Of a stretch of DNA of 44,551 nt, positions 6,815 through 15,579 are shown one piece after another. A model generated the notes under the pieces. That model worked only from the letters and a program-made list of their open reading frames with translations, did not search any database and was not told the origin of the DNA. The position numbers were made by a program, and so were the translations under genes. Source of the stretch: an uncultured Saprospiraceae bacterium (GTDB taxonomy: Bacteria; Bacteroidota; Bacteroidia; Chitinophagales; Saprospiraceae). The stretch spans positions 1-44,551 of the forward strand of contig CALEAC010000152.1 of the NCBI GenBank assembly GCA_937944095.1, read 5' to 3'. Position 1 is the first letter of the stretch. Each line of letters begins with the position of its first letter.

Positions 6815-9592
6815 ATGGAAAAAAAGTTGTTCCTGCTTGATGGCCATGCACTGGTCTTTAGAGCCCACTATGCCTTTATTAATAGACCATTGATCAATTC
6901 TAAAGGGGTAAATACCTCAGCCATTACTGGCTTTGTCAGATCTCTATGGGATATCCTACAGAAACAGAAACCGACGCATATCGCGGTCGCCTTTGATCCT
7001 CATGGCAAAGTCTTCCGTCATGAGCTGTATGAGCCATATAAGGCCAATCGGGATGCAACACCAGAAGATATAACAACGGCTTTCCCATATATCAAATCTA
7101 TTGTCGAAGGCTTCAACATCCCGATAATAGAAGTGCCCGGTTATGAGGCTGACGATACGATAGGAACGATAGCTAAGCAAGCAGAAAAAGAAGGCTTCAC
7201 TGTATATATGGTCACACCAGATAAAGATTATGCTCAGCTTGTTTCTGATAAGATCTTCATGTACAAACCGGCCCGTATGGGCAATGGCATAGAAATACTG
7301 GGTAAACAAGAGGTTCTGGCCAAATGGGATATAGAGAATGTGCTACAAGTCATCGATATCCTAGGTCTCCAAGGAGATAGTGTAGACAACATTCCTGGGA
7401 TCCCCGGCATCGGCGCCAAGACAGCAGTCAAACTACTTAAGATCTATGGTAGCGTAGAAGAACTAATCGATAAAGCAGAGGAACTCAAGGGCAAGCAAAA
7501 AGAGAACGTGATTAACTTTGCCGAGCAGGGTCTCTTATCTAAACAACTGGCCACCATCAAACTAGATGTGCCTATCCAGTTCGATAGTAAGAAATACTTG
7601 ACAGAGCAACCTGATAACGAAAAACTATCTGTCTTATTCAAGGAATTAGAGTTCAGATCACTTGCAGATTCTATCCTAGGTAAGCAAGTACCGACACAAG
7701 GAGATTTATTCGGCGGCGGCCGACCGTCTCAAAATGAGGCTAACAAAAAAGCAGCTGAGAACTATTCGGTCTCAGACAATAACCTCACTAATACTAAGCA
7801 CAAATACATCTTGGTCGATACTGAGAAAGCAATGAAGTCTCTAGCAGATAAGCTCGCTAAGCAAAAGATTTTCTCTTATGATACTGAGACCACTGGCATC
7901 GATGCCAATGCGGCAGAGCTCGTAGGCCTTGCTTTTTGTATCAAAGCACATGAAGCTTATTACGTCCCAGTCCCTGAGGAGAAGGAAGCGGCCCTAGCCG
8001 TTATTGAGATTTTCCGTCCAGTACTGGAGTCGAGTGATATTAATAAAATAGGGCAAAACATCAAGTATGATAACTTGATACTGAAGTGGTATGGTGTCGA
8101 GGTCAAAGGTCAATTCTTCGATACCATGATCACGCACTATCTGCTGGAACCAGATATGAGGCATAAGCTCGATCTCATCGCAGCTGGACTGCTTAATTAT
8201 AAGATGGTCCCTATAGAAGCACTGATTGGAAAGAGAGGCAAGAATCAGCTGACTATGAGGGATATTGCCATAGAGAAAGTCACCGATTATGCAGCCGAAG
8301 ACGCAGATATAACACTCCAAGTCAAAAAGATACTAGCAAAACAACTCAAGGATGAGAAGCTCGATGAACTATATTATGCGGTAGAAGAACCACTCATAGA
8401 AGTGCTCTGCCATATGGAATACGAGGGGGTCAGAATAGATGGTGATTTCTTAAATAAATATTCCAATGAACTCGCTAAGAAAATCCGACAAGAAGAAAAA
8501 AGCATACATAAGATTGCTGGCGTCGACTTCAATATAGGTAGCCCCAGACAAGTAGGAGAAGTGCTCTTCGACAAACTTAAGATTCCATACCGCTGGCGTA
8601 AGACTTCTTCTGGACAATACTCAACTGATGTCGAAAAGCTCAATGAATTATCCTTCGAGCATGAGATCGTACAACAGATCTTACAGTTCAGAAAATACTC
8701 TAAACTGAAGTCCACCTATGTGGATGCGATACCCCTGATGATCAATAAGAAATCAGGACGAGTGCATAGCAATTTCAATCAAGCTCGTGCAGCTACTGGT
8801 CGTCTAAGTTCTGAGAATCCTAACATGCAGAATATTCCTATCAAGGATGAAGCTGGAAGAGAGATCAGAAAAGCATTTATACCAAGAGATAGTGATCACA
8901 TCCTACTTGCCGCAGATTATTCTCAGATAGAACTCCGACTTATAGCCGACATATCTAAAGATGAATTTATGATGGAGGCTTTTCTGGAAGGACAAGATTT
9001 CCATAGAGCCACAGCTGCTAAAGTCTACGCTGTAGATTATGATAAAGTTACCGCCGATCAACGACGAAATGCCAAGACTGTCAATTTTTCCATCATCTAT
9101 GGCGCTGGCGCACTTAACCTCTCCAGACAATTAGGCATCAAGCGAGCAGAAGCTAAGGACCTCATAGAGACGTACTTCTCTCAATTTTCTGGACTCAAAA
9201 AATACATGGACGATACAGTCACCTTCGCTCGTGATAACGGTTATGTGCTCACACTGGCTGGTCGAAAAAGGATATTAAGAGATATCAATTCTAGAAACGG
9301 GCTCGCCAGATCTAATGCAGAACGTATGGCGATTAATACGCCTATCCAGGGCTCAGCGGCCGATATGATCAAAATGGCAATGATTACAATCCATAATGAG
9401 ATAAAGACAAGACAATACAAATCAAGAATGATCATGCAAGTGCATGATGAACTCGTATTCGATGTATACAAGCCAGAATTGGACGAATTGAAAGCACTCG
9501 TTGTCGATAAGATGACTATAGCCCTACCCCAGCTGAAAGTCCCAATCCTTGTAGAGCCAGGAACTGGAGAAAATTGGCTAGAAGCCCATTAG
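6815..9592 (+). CDS. polA: DNA polymerase I
   Basis: A 925-residue three-domain PolI for Okazaki fragment processing and repair. The start at ATG 6815 gives the usual MEKKLFLLDGHALVFRAHYA N terminus; an upstream in-frame ATG at 6764 lies inside the previous terminator. Domains: 5' nuclease (about 1-290, with EADDTIGTIA and a PGIPGIGAKTA helix-hairpin-helix); 3'-5' exonuclease with DTETTG (near residue 356) and a YAAEDADITL Asp, so proofreading residues appear intact; polymerase with motif A ADYSQIELR (near 700), the O-helix RRNAKTVNFSIIYG, and motif C QVHDELVFD (near 876). It stands alone between two terminated units. Confidence 0.97.
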   Translation: MEKKLFLLDGHALVFRAHYAFINRPLINSKGVNTSAITGFVRSLWDILQKQKPTHIAVAFDPHGKVFRHELYEPYKANRDATPEDITTAFPYIKSIVEGFNIPIIEVPGYEADDTIGTIAKQAEKEGFTVYMVTPDKDYAQLVSDKIFMYKPARMGNGIEILGKQEVLAKWDIENVLQVIDILGLQGDSVDNIPGIPGIGAKTAVKLLKIYGSVEELIDKAEELKGKQKENVINFAEQGLLSKQLATIKLDVPIQFDSKKYLTEQPDNEKLSVLFKELEFRSLADSILGKQVPTQGDLFGGGRPSQNEANKKAAENYSVSDNNLTNTKHKYILVDTEKAMKSLADKLAKQKIFSYDTETTGIDANAAELVGLAFCIKAHEAYYVPVPEEKEAALAVIEIFRPVLESSDINKIGQNIKYDNLILKWYGVEVKGQFFDTMITHYLLEPDMRHKLDLIAAGLLNYKMVPIEALIGKRGKNQLTMRDIAIEKVTDYAAEDADITLQVKKILAKQLKDEKLDELYYAVEEPLIEVLCHMEYEGVRIDGDFLNKYSNELAKKIRQEEKSIHKIAGVDFNIGSPRQVGEVLFDKLKIPYRWRKTSSGQYSTDVEKLNELSFEHEIVQQILQFRKYSKLKSTYVDAIPLMINKKSGRVHSNFNQARAATGRLSSENPNMQNIPIKDEAGREIRKAFIPRDSDHILLAADYSQIELRLIADISKDEFMMEAFLEGQDFHRATAAKVYAVDYDKVTADQRRNAKTVNFSIIYGAGALNLSRQLGIKRAEAKDLIETYFSQFSGLKKYMDDTVTFARDNGYVLTLAGRKRILRDINSRNGLARSNAERMAINTPIQGSAADMIKMAMITIHNEIKTRQYKSRMIMQVHDELVFDVYKPELDELKALVVDKMTIALPQLKVPILVEPGTGENWLEAH

Positions 9593-9718
9593 AATGGCAT
9601 TAATATCATGAAAAGTCAATCTATTTGCCTCTATTGGTTAAAATCTCGTTAACAATGTTTACTAAACCCTCTTAGCTTCGTTTTAAGTAATAGATTGCCT
9701 AAACTAAAGATTTTCAAA

Positions 9719-10252
9719 ATGAAACAAACACTGACTCTTATATTCATTTCAGCTCTAATGGGCTTTGCACTTAACATTTCTGCTCAAGAAGAAGTTGCGG
9801 CAACCACAGAGACTGTGGCGGCTCAAATGCCCTCTATTCCTCTTAAGACACTAAAAGGTCAGACAGTTAACATACAAGACTTCTTAGGTAATGGAAAAAT
9901 CACCGTAATCAGTTTCTGGGCAACGTGGTGTAGTCCTTGTAAGAGAGAACTGGATGCTATTGCGGACATCTATGAAGAATGGCAAGAAGACCATAATGTC
10001 GAATTGCTAGCGATTACAATTGATGATGCTAGATCATTAGCCAAAGTACCTGCTCTTGTAGAAACGAAGGGTTGGGACTACACTATCTTAGCAGACTCAA
10101 AAAGAGAACTACAAAAAGCACTTAATTTCCAGACTGTACCACAAACATTTCTAGTGGATCAGGATGGTAACATAGTCTATACACATACTGGCTACAACCC
10201 AGGTGATGAACTAGAACTAGAAGATGAGATTATTAAGATCTCTGCTAAGTAA
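9719..10252 (+). CDS. TlpA/ResA-type periplasmic thioredoxin
   Basis: A thioredoxin-fold protein of 177 residues from the chosen start at ATG 9719, which begins the signal peptide MKQTLTLIFISALMGFALNI and is cut after SAQ. The redox motif is WCSPC within SFWATWCSPCKREL, and the cis-Pro loop is VPQTFLVDQDG. AhpC/TSA-like features (PSIPLKTLKGQTVNIQDFLG) precede the active site, typical of TlpA/ResA. It likely reduces or exchanges disulfides of envelope proteins or cytochromes. A short Ala/Glu/Thr-rich linker follows the signal. It forms a single-gene unit ended by a strong terminator. Confidence 0.9.
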   Translation: MKQTLTLIFISALMGFALNISAQEEVAATTETVAAQMPSIPLKTLKGQTVNIQDFLGNGKITVISFWATWCSPCKRELDAIADIYEEWQEDHNVELLAITIDDARSLAKVPALVETKGWDYTILADSKRELQKALNFQTVPQTFLVDQDGNIVYTHTGYNPGDELELEDEIIKISAK

Positions 10253-10280
10253 CCGACGGAAAAGTTAGTTATTACTATAT

Positions 10281-10314
10281 AAAGAGACTGTGTCCTAGGA
10301 TCCAGTCTCTTTTT
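10281..10314 (+). terminator. Rho-independent terminator after the thioredoxin gene
   Basis: AAAGAGACTG (10281-10290) pairs with CAGTCTCTTT (10303-10312) around a 12-base loop, followed by further T. It separates the thioredoxin gene from the next transcription unit. Confidence 0.9.
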
Positions 10315-10340
10315 GTTTATAAAGGACCCATTTTAAAGTT

Positions 10341-10348
10341 TACTTTTG
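10341..10348 (+). promoter_or_regulatory. -7 element upstream of the reductase gene
   Basis: TACTTTTG matches TAnnTTTG exactly and lies 40 bases before the ATG at 10389. A TTTG occurs at 10312-10315, but the 25-base spacing is longer than usual, so the -33 element is uncertain. Confidence 0.45.
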
Positions 10349-10388
10349 CCCCTCCTTACTTTAAAAACAATAAATAACTGATATACCA

Positions 10389-11495
10389 ATGTCGCATGCA
10401 TTCCACAAGTTGGTTGTTGATAGCATAATTGAGGAAACGGCAGATAGTCGCTCATTCTTACTGACTCTACCTGAAGACCTCACCGAATCCTATACATATA
10501 AAGCAGGCCAATACCTGACAGTCCAAGTCTCAGTAAAAGGTGAAGAACAGCGTCGAGCATATTCGATCTTTACGGCACCGAGAGCTAATGAATTTGGATT
10601 CACCGTCAAGAGGGTCTCTGGTGGTCTCGTGTCCAACTATCTAATCGATGAGATCAAAGTTGGTGATACGCTCTCCGTCATGATACCAGATGGAAAATTC
10701 ACAATAAAGCCTAATTCAGATAGTATCAGGGATCATTATTTCATCGCAGGTGGATCAGGCATAACCCCAGTTATTGCAATGATTTCGGAACTGCTAGAAG
10801 CAGAACCCATGAGTACTTGCTATCTATTATACGCTAATAGAGACGAAGCCAATATTATTTTCAGAAACCAACTGGACCATCTATCTGAATCATACGCTGG
10901 TCAATTTTATCTAGACCACATTCTGTCTCAGCCACAACAAAATAAAGCTGCTGGTCTCAAAGGGTTATTCGGTGCCAAATCTCGCCCAACCTGGAAGGGA
11001 ATGAAGGGCAGAATTAATCCTCAGTTGCTAGAAAAATATTTTGAAGATCGACCGTCTAAGAGTAATGAAAACATCTACTACCTATGCGGCCCTGGCGGTC
11101 TAATAGAGACGATGGAGACCTACCTAGTAGGACATGGTACCTCTACTAAAAACATCAAAAAAGAATATTTTACTTCTAGTAAAGAAAGTGCTCCAGCCCC
11201 TCTAAGTGCTGATAGCAATGGCGCTACAGCGACCGTTTTGCTTAATGGAGAAAAATTCACACTGACTATACCACCTTCCAAGACTATTCTAGATGCGATC
11301 ATCGACGAAGGAAAAGATCCTCCTTACTCTTGTACCAGTGGTGCTTGTTCGACCTGTGTCGCTAAATTGACTTCTGGTAAGGTAGATATGGAAGCTTGCT
11401 TTGCATTAGATGACGAAGAGATAGAGGATGGATATATCCTAACCTGTCAGGCTAGGCCTACGACGAGTGAGATTAGCCTCGATTACGAATCTTAA
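10389..11495 (+). CDS. PaaE-like flavin/2Fe-2S NADPH oxidoreductase
   Basis: A 368-residue reductase: an FAD-binding barrel with RRAYSIFTAP (residues about 56-65), an NAD(P)-binding domain with FIAGGSGITPVIAM, and a C-terminal plant-type ferredoxin domain whose cluster ligands are PYSCTSGACSTC plus ACFALD...LTC. This order (FAD, NAD, 2Fe-2S) is that of PaaE and related ferredoxin/flavodoxin-type reductases. In Bacteroidota such single genes often serve as electron donors without a phenylacetate operon, and no paa genes are nearby, so the partner oxygenase is unknown. A basic insert (GLFGAKSRPTWKGMKGR) sits in the NAD domain. It converges with the endonuclease gene with no gap. Confidence 0.87.
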   Translation: MSHAFHKLVVDSIIEETADSRSFLLTLPEDLTESYTYKAGQYLTVQVSVKGEEQRRAYSIFTAPRANEFGFTVKRVSGGLVSNYLIDEIKVGDTLSVMIPDGKFTIKPNSDSIRDHYFIAGGSGITPVIAMISELLEAEPMSTCYLLYANRDEANIIFRNQLDHLSESYAGQFYLDHILSQPQQNKAAGLKGLFGAKSRPTWKGMKGRINPQLLEKYFEDRPSKSNENIYYLCGPGGLIETMETYLVGHGTSTKNIKKEYFTSSKESAPAPLSADSNGATATVLLNGEKFTLTIPPSKTILDAIIDEGKDPPYSCTSGACSTCVAKLTSGKVDMEACFALDDEEIEDGYILTCQARPTTSEISLDYES

Positions 11496-12557
11496 TTACT
11501 TAAGTAAGATTGTCTTACTCTGCACTACAGCTTCTGCCGATTGTAATACAAGAAGATATAAGCCAGGTGCTAGTGGAAGCGTTACAGAAAGACGATGGTT
11601 TTCTGTTCTGGTCTGGAAGACCTTACGACCAGATATTTCAAACAGTTGAGCCATAATGATTCTCTGATTAACATTATCTATGGGTAAGACAATCGTCTCT
11701 CCAGTACTATATACAGTGCCCATATCGAAATCATTATCGCCTTCGACTTCTTTAGAGTCCACTATTCTACAAGCCTGTGAGATGTCACCACAGTGCATCC
11801 TTGCGAGGCTACAATCCAATACAAAAGGGTTAGGTTTATCCCCTTGGTACTCAGCAATCTTCCAAGTTCTAACCCACTCTAGAGAGTCCACTGGATCCTT
11901 GTAATGCCAGTCACATAGCTGATCTAACTGATTCTCAAAGTAAAATGGATCTGCGTTGTTAGCTTCACTTGTATACATCGTATAGAAATAGAACATCGCC
12001 CTAGCTATATTGCCCTTAGCAGCTTCACGTGGTTCGAAAGCAAAGTCAGTATCTTCAGAATACAAATCGATATTTGAGTTGGGTTTGGAATTCAGTGTTT
12101 GTTCCAGATAGAACCACGAATTAGTCTGGGCATCATTGATTTCCATGAATGGGTCACTGGCCCTCGCCGAATTAACTGGGACTCGAGTTGGAATCAAATG
12201 GTGCATATCACTGGAAGCAAAACCACTATCTGCACCTTTACTTCTAGGATAGATATGTTCCAGATTTATATCATCATTATTCCCAGATTCGAATAGGTAC
12301 TGAGAAGGGTCAGAATTAGGATCCAGATACTTACCCATCTGAGTATAGACACAATAGACAGTGTCATTTTCTTGATATACCCGCTTATAGAGTGTGTCAC
12401 GCGCATCACTTAGACTCAAGACCAAGTCTGGTTTATATGCCTGCTTGACAGCAGAAGCTAATTGATCGATTGTAAGTTCTGGAAAGACAGGCGTGTGGTC
12501 ATACTGAGCATGCAGACTACCCATCCACACTAAAAAAAGGCCGATCCACCACCTCAC
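11496..12557 (-). CDS. Secreted endonuclease I family protein with T9SS sorting domain
   Basis: A 353-residue secreted nuclease. The signal peptide is MRWWIGLFLVWMGSLHAQ. The catalytic region carries NLEHIYPRSKG, the beta-beta-alpha metal motif of the EndA/NucM family, and GDKPNPFVLDCSLARM near the end of the domain. The last 60 or so residues (IIMAQLFEISGRKVFQT...APGLYLLVLQS...KTILLK) form a Por secretion (T9SS type A) sorting domain, so the protein is likely exported across the outer membrane and cleaved there. It would degrade extracellular DNA or RNA. Its ATG overlaps the rhomboid stop by four bases. Confidence 0.92.
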   Translation of the reverse strand: MRWWIGLFLVWMGSLHAQYDHTPVFPELTIDQLASAVKQAYKPDLVLSLSDARDTLYKRVYQENDTVYCVYTQMGKYLDPNSDPSQYLFESGNNDDINLEHIYPRSKGADSGFASSDMHHLIPTRVPVNSARASDPFMEINDAQTNSWFYLEQTLNSKPNSNIDLYSEDTDFAFEPREAAKGNIARAMFYFYTMYTSEANNADPFYFENQLDQLCDWHYKDPVDSLEWVRTWKIAEYQGDKPNPFVLDCSLARMHCGDISQACRIVDSKEVEGDNDFDMGTVYSTGETIVLPIDNVNQRIIMAQLFEISGRKVFQTRTENHRLSVTLPLAPGLYLLVLQSAEAVVQSKTILLK

Positions 12558-13162
12558 TTGCGGAAGGTCTTTTTCTTAAATAAAAAATAAGTAAGTAAAA
12601 TACCAGTCAGAGCGCCGCCGAGATGAGCGAAGTTAGCCACATTAGCCTGAGCACCCGTGACACCTGAGAATAGATCGATAACGATATAGATCGCTGCGAG
12701 ATATTTCGCCTTAATAGGAACAGGAGGTATTATTAATTGCAATTTCAGATTTGGGAATAGCACTGCAAATGCCATAATGACACCCATAAGTGCGCCAGAA
12801 GCACCGACCATTCCTCTGAAGTGATTGGGTTCGATTGCGCTCATCTGGAAATAAGTCACTGCAAAGTGGGCAATTAGAGCACCTAAGCCACTGGCAAAAT
12901 AAAGTAAGAAGAACTTCTTCTCTCCGATGTATCTCTCCACATAAGGTCCAAAAACATACAGACCAAACATATTAAAGAATAAGTGTCCTGTGTCAGCATG
13001 CATGAACATATGAGTTACCAACTGATATGGCGAAAATCGAGAATCAGCAGGAAAGTATAAGGCCATATCAGGCAAGAAAGCACCTGCCGCAGTAGAGGCT
13101 AAAAAGAATATCACCACATTGATGATAATAAGGTGTTTGACGACATCAGTAAGTCCAGCCAT
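12554..13162 (-). CDS. Rhomboid family intramembrane serine protease
   Basis: A 202-residue protein with six hydrophobic helices. The rhomboid catalytic dyad is present: Ser in MVGASGALMG and His in NFAHLGGALTG. THMFMHADTGHLFFNM is the conserved helix 2 with HxxxxHxxxN character. It cleaves membrane proteins within or near the bilayer; substrates are unknown. It lies between mutL and the endonuclease gene on the same strand, 21 bases after mutL and overlapping the next gene, an arrangement common in Bacteroidota. Confidence 0.92.
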   Translation of the reverse strand: MAGLTDVVKHLIIINVVIFFLASTAAGAFLPDMALYFPADSRFSPYQLVTHMFMHADTGHLFFNMFGLYVFGPYVERYIGEKKFFLLYFASGLGALIAHFAVTYFQMSAIEPNHFRGMVGASGALMGVIMAFAVLFPNLKLQLIIPPVPIKAKYLAAIYIVIDLFSGVTGAQANVANFAHLGGALTGILLTYFLFKKKTFRK

Positions 13163-13183
13163 GTTGTTAAGAACTTCTATCTA

Positions 13184-15010
13184 TTAATTGAATAGTTTAT
13201 CCAAATCGGACAACCCATAAGATATAAAACATTTCTTTCCGCTGGGGCTAGAATACGGAAATTCACAGCCAAAAAGATCATCTATTAACAGCTTCATTTC
13301 TTCTACTTCTAATGACCTGCCTTTCTTAATCGCTGAAGAAAAAGCCATAGATCGAGCTATATTCTCGTTTTTAGTGAGATTCAACTTGAGATTAGAACCA
13401 AACTGTTCGATGAGCTCATCCATAACATGCTGGATATTGTTCTCTGTGAACCCTGGAGGGATTCCTTGTATTAGGTAAGTATCCCCACCGAAATTTTGTA
13501 TCTCAAACCCAAGCGCACTTATCTCAGGTATAATCTCAGCAAATATCTTTGCCTTGTCTTTGGAGACCGTTATTGTAATCGGAAACAACTGTTTTTGTAC
13601 AACTTCTTTATTGGCTTCTATATTACTGAGATACTTCTCATACAAGATCCGCACATGTGCATGATGCTGATCGATAAACATCAGACCTGACTTAATCTGA
13701 ACTAGGATAAAAGCATTGTGAATCTGCGTCGGTTGCTTCTCTTCTACATGGAATTGTTCGTGATCCGTGAGCAAGTCGCCACTGACAGCACTAGGGATAA
13801 TCAGTTGCTCCTCTTGGTCATTCTCAGATGGATCATCAGTTAACTCTGAGCTATCAGTACCTGTATACAATGACTGCCAGTTCCTTAGAATAGGTGCAGA
13901 CCTCACTTTGGAGGCTCTAGGATTCTCTGATCTGGTATTATTATTACCACTAGAGTGAGCAACCTTCTGTATCAGTGTCCCTAGCTGGTCTTCGTGATTA
14001 AAGTCCAATTGAGGTGACAAACTGTATCGCCCGAGGCCATGCTTAATAGAGACCTTCAGGTAATTATAAATCAATCTTTCGTCATCGAACTTTATTTCTT
14101 GCTTCGTCGGATGTACATTGATGTCGATATGAGCTGGGTCAATCTCTAGGTGGAGCAAATAGAAAGGATATTGCTTTTCTTCCAGTAAATTCTGGTAAGC
14201 AGACTTAATCGCATGACTAAGGTAATTGCTCTTAACGAATCGCTTATTGATGAATAGATATTGTTCACCTCTTTGCTTTTTGCCAATCTCAGGATTTCCG
14301 ACAAATCCAAGAATCTTCACCGCGTCAGTATCTTCTTCTATTCGGATCAGTTTGTCCTCATAAGTCTTTCTAAACAGACTAAGTATTCGTTTTTTTAGAC
14401 TGCCCTCTGGGAGATTATATATCTCATTATCATTATGGATAGCTCGGAATCTGATATCTGGATGGGCTAGAACGACCCGCTTAAACTCCTCTAATATATA
14501 TTTTAGTTCTACTGAGTCTGTCTTGAGGAACTTGCGTCTCGCAGGCACATTGAAAAAGAGATTCTTGACACTGATCGTTGTGCCAGCTTCTGCCTGACAG
14601 AACCCTTGCGAGATAACTTCGGATGATCGAATCACCAGTTTAGTACCGAGCTCTGCATCGAGGGGCCTAGTCTTAAGCTCGACTTCAGCAATAGAGGCGA
14701 TGGAAGCAAGTGCTTCGCCTCTAAATCCCATGGTCGTGATATTAAATAAGTCGTTAGTCGTGGAGATCTTAGAGGTTGCATGGCGCTCAAAACTCATCCT
14801 CGCATCCGTCTCCGTCATACCCTTCCCATTATCGATGACTTGGATCAGCGTTTTTCCAGAATTCCTGATGACCAGACTGATATTTGTACTGTCTGCATCG
14901 ATGGCGTTTTCCATCAATTCTTTGACGACGGATGCAGGTCTTTGGATGACCTCACCTGCTGCTATCTGATTTGCTATGGATTCTGGAAGTAATTTTATGA
15001 CGTCTGTCAT
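13184..15010 (-). CDS. mutL: DNA mismatch repair protein MutL
   Basis: A 608-residue MutL. The GHKL ATPase is intact: E34 in ELMENAIDAD, IDNGKGM, FERHATSKI and TMGFRGEALASI. A disordered linker (about 345-430) leads to the C-terminal dimerisation domain. The endonuclease metal-binding motif, DQHA(x)2E(x)4E in MutL proteins that nick, is here DQHHAHVRILYE (447-458), with Val at the first Glu position, and the C-terminal CPHGRP-like segment reads SPSGKK. It may therefore act as a matchmaker without nicking activity; this is inferred from residues only. Two DnaA-box-like sequences lie upstream. Confidence 0.95.
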   Translation of the reverse strand: MTDVIKLLPESIANQIAAGEVIQRPASVVKELMENAIDADSTNISLVIRNSGKTLIQVIDNGKGMTETDARMSFERHATSKISTTNDLFNITTMGFRGEALASIASIAEVELKTRPLDAELGTKLVIRSSEVISQGFCQAEAGTTISVKNLFFNVPARRKFLKTDSVELKYILEEFKRVVLAHPDIRFRAIHNDNEIYNLPEGSLKKRILSLFRKTYEDKLIRIEEDTDAVKILGFVGNPEIGKKQRGEQYLFINKRFVKSNYLSHAIKSAYQNLLEEKQYPFYLLHLEIDPAHIDINVHPTKQEIKFDDERLIYNYLKVSIKHGLGRYSLSPQLDFNHEDQLGTLIQKVAHSSGNNNTRSENPRASKVRSAPILRNWQSLYTGTDSSELTDDPSENDQEEQLIIPSAVSGDLLTDHEQFHVEEKQPTQIHNAFILVQIKSGLMFIDQHHAHVRILYEKYLSNIEANKEVVQKQLFPITITVSKDKAKIFAEIIPEISALGFEIQNFGGDTYLIQGIPPGFTENNIQHVMDELIEQFGSNLKLNLTKNENIARSMAFSSAIKKGRSLEVEEMKLLIDDLFGCEFPYSSPSGKKCFISYGLSDLDKLFN

Positions 15011-15090
15011 CTCTCACGTAGTTTTCTATCAGGCTTACGCCCAAAGTAGGACACTAAGTAAGACAATTATTTTCGTCTGATTCGCTCAAG

Positions 15091-15110
15091 TTATCAACAG
15101 CTGTGGATAC
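15091..15110. promoter_or_regulatory. Pair of opposed DnaA-box-like sequences upstream of mutL
   Basis: TTATCAACA (15091-15099) and TGTGGATAC (15102-15110) each differ by one base from the DnaA box TTATCCACA and its complement, and face each other across two bases, forming a near-palindrome about 80 bases upstream of the mutL start. No AT-rich unwinding region or dnaA gene is seen, so an origin is not claimed. Confidence 0.3.
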
Positions 15111-15430
15111 TATCCTACCTCCATAACCTCAAGAAAACGCTGTATCCGATTAGAGGTCAATATCAGGTAACTGATGATGCATAAGAACACCAGAATATAG
15201 ACGATTCTGAGGTTAGATTTCCGGACGGTCGCCTTTCTATAACTTTCGTCACCGATATACTTATGTCTCAGTCCTGAACTGATTCGCTGCTTCAGTTTGT
15301 CCTCATTAGATACCTCTCCACTATGCTGCGATATTCTCTGAGACAGGCTCTCCTTATTCTCATTGTAATAACGAGGTAGATAATCAAATTTCTTATGTTT
15401 CGGTCTTTTGCCAAATCCAAATGAGAGCAT
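15110..15430 (-). CDS. Small tail-anchored membrane protein of unknown function
   Basis: A 106-residue protein: a basic N-terminal region (FGKRPKHKKFDYLPRYYNE), a charged middle, and one hydrophobic helix near residues 75-93 (IVYILVFLCIISYLIL) followed by a short charged tail. The KKFDYLPRYY motif recurs in small Bacteroidota proteins that are often labelled riboflavin synthase subunit beta; nothing here supports that enzyme function. It precedes mutL on the same strand with a gap of about 100 bases and may belong to the mutL-rhomboid unit. Confidence 0.7.
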   Translation of the reverse strand: MLSFGFGKRPKHKKFDYLPRYYNENKESLSQRISQHSGEVSNEDKLKQRISSGLRHKYIGDESYRKATVRKSNLRIVYILVFLCIISYLILTSNRIQRFLEVMEVG

Positions 15431-15530
15431 TTGTGTTTATTTTATGTGTTAGATGACAAAGTGCAGTCTAAAGATGGGATATTGTTATTAAAGATTCCTC
15501 ATTTTACGATCTCAAGAGTTTCTAATGACC

Positions 15531-15538
15531 TAACTTTG
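15531..15538 (+). promoter_or_regulatory. -7 element of the purF promoter
   Basis: TAACTTTG matches TAnnTTTG exactly, 41 bases before the purF ATG. No clear TTG is seen about 20 bases upstream. Confidence 0.5.
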
Positions 15539-15579
15539 CTAAGAGTAAACTATTAATCTTTCTGCAATAGGACCTGCCA

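Noticed and set aside
15085-15112. Chromosomal replication origin
   Set aside because: Only two imperfect DnaA-like boxes, no AT-rich unwinding element and no origin-linked genes nearby.
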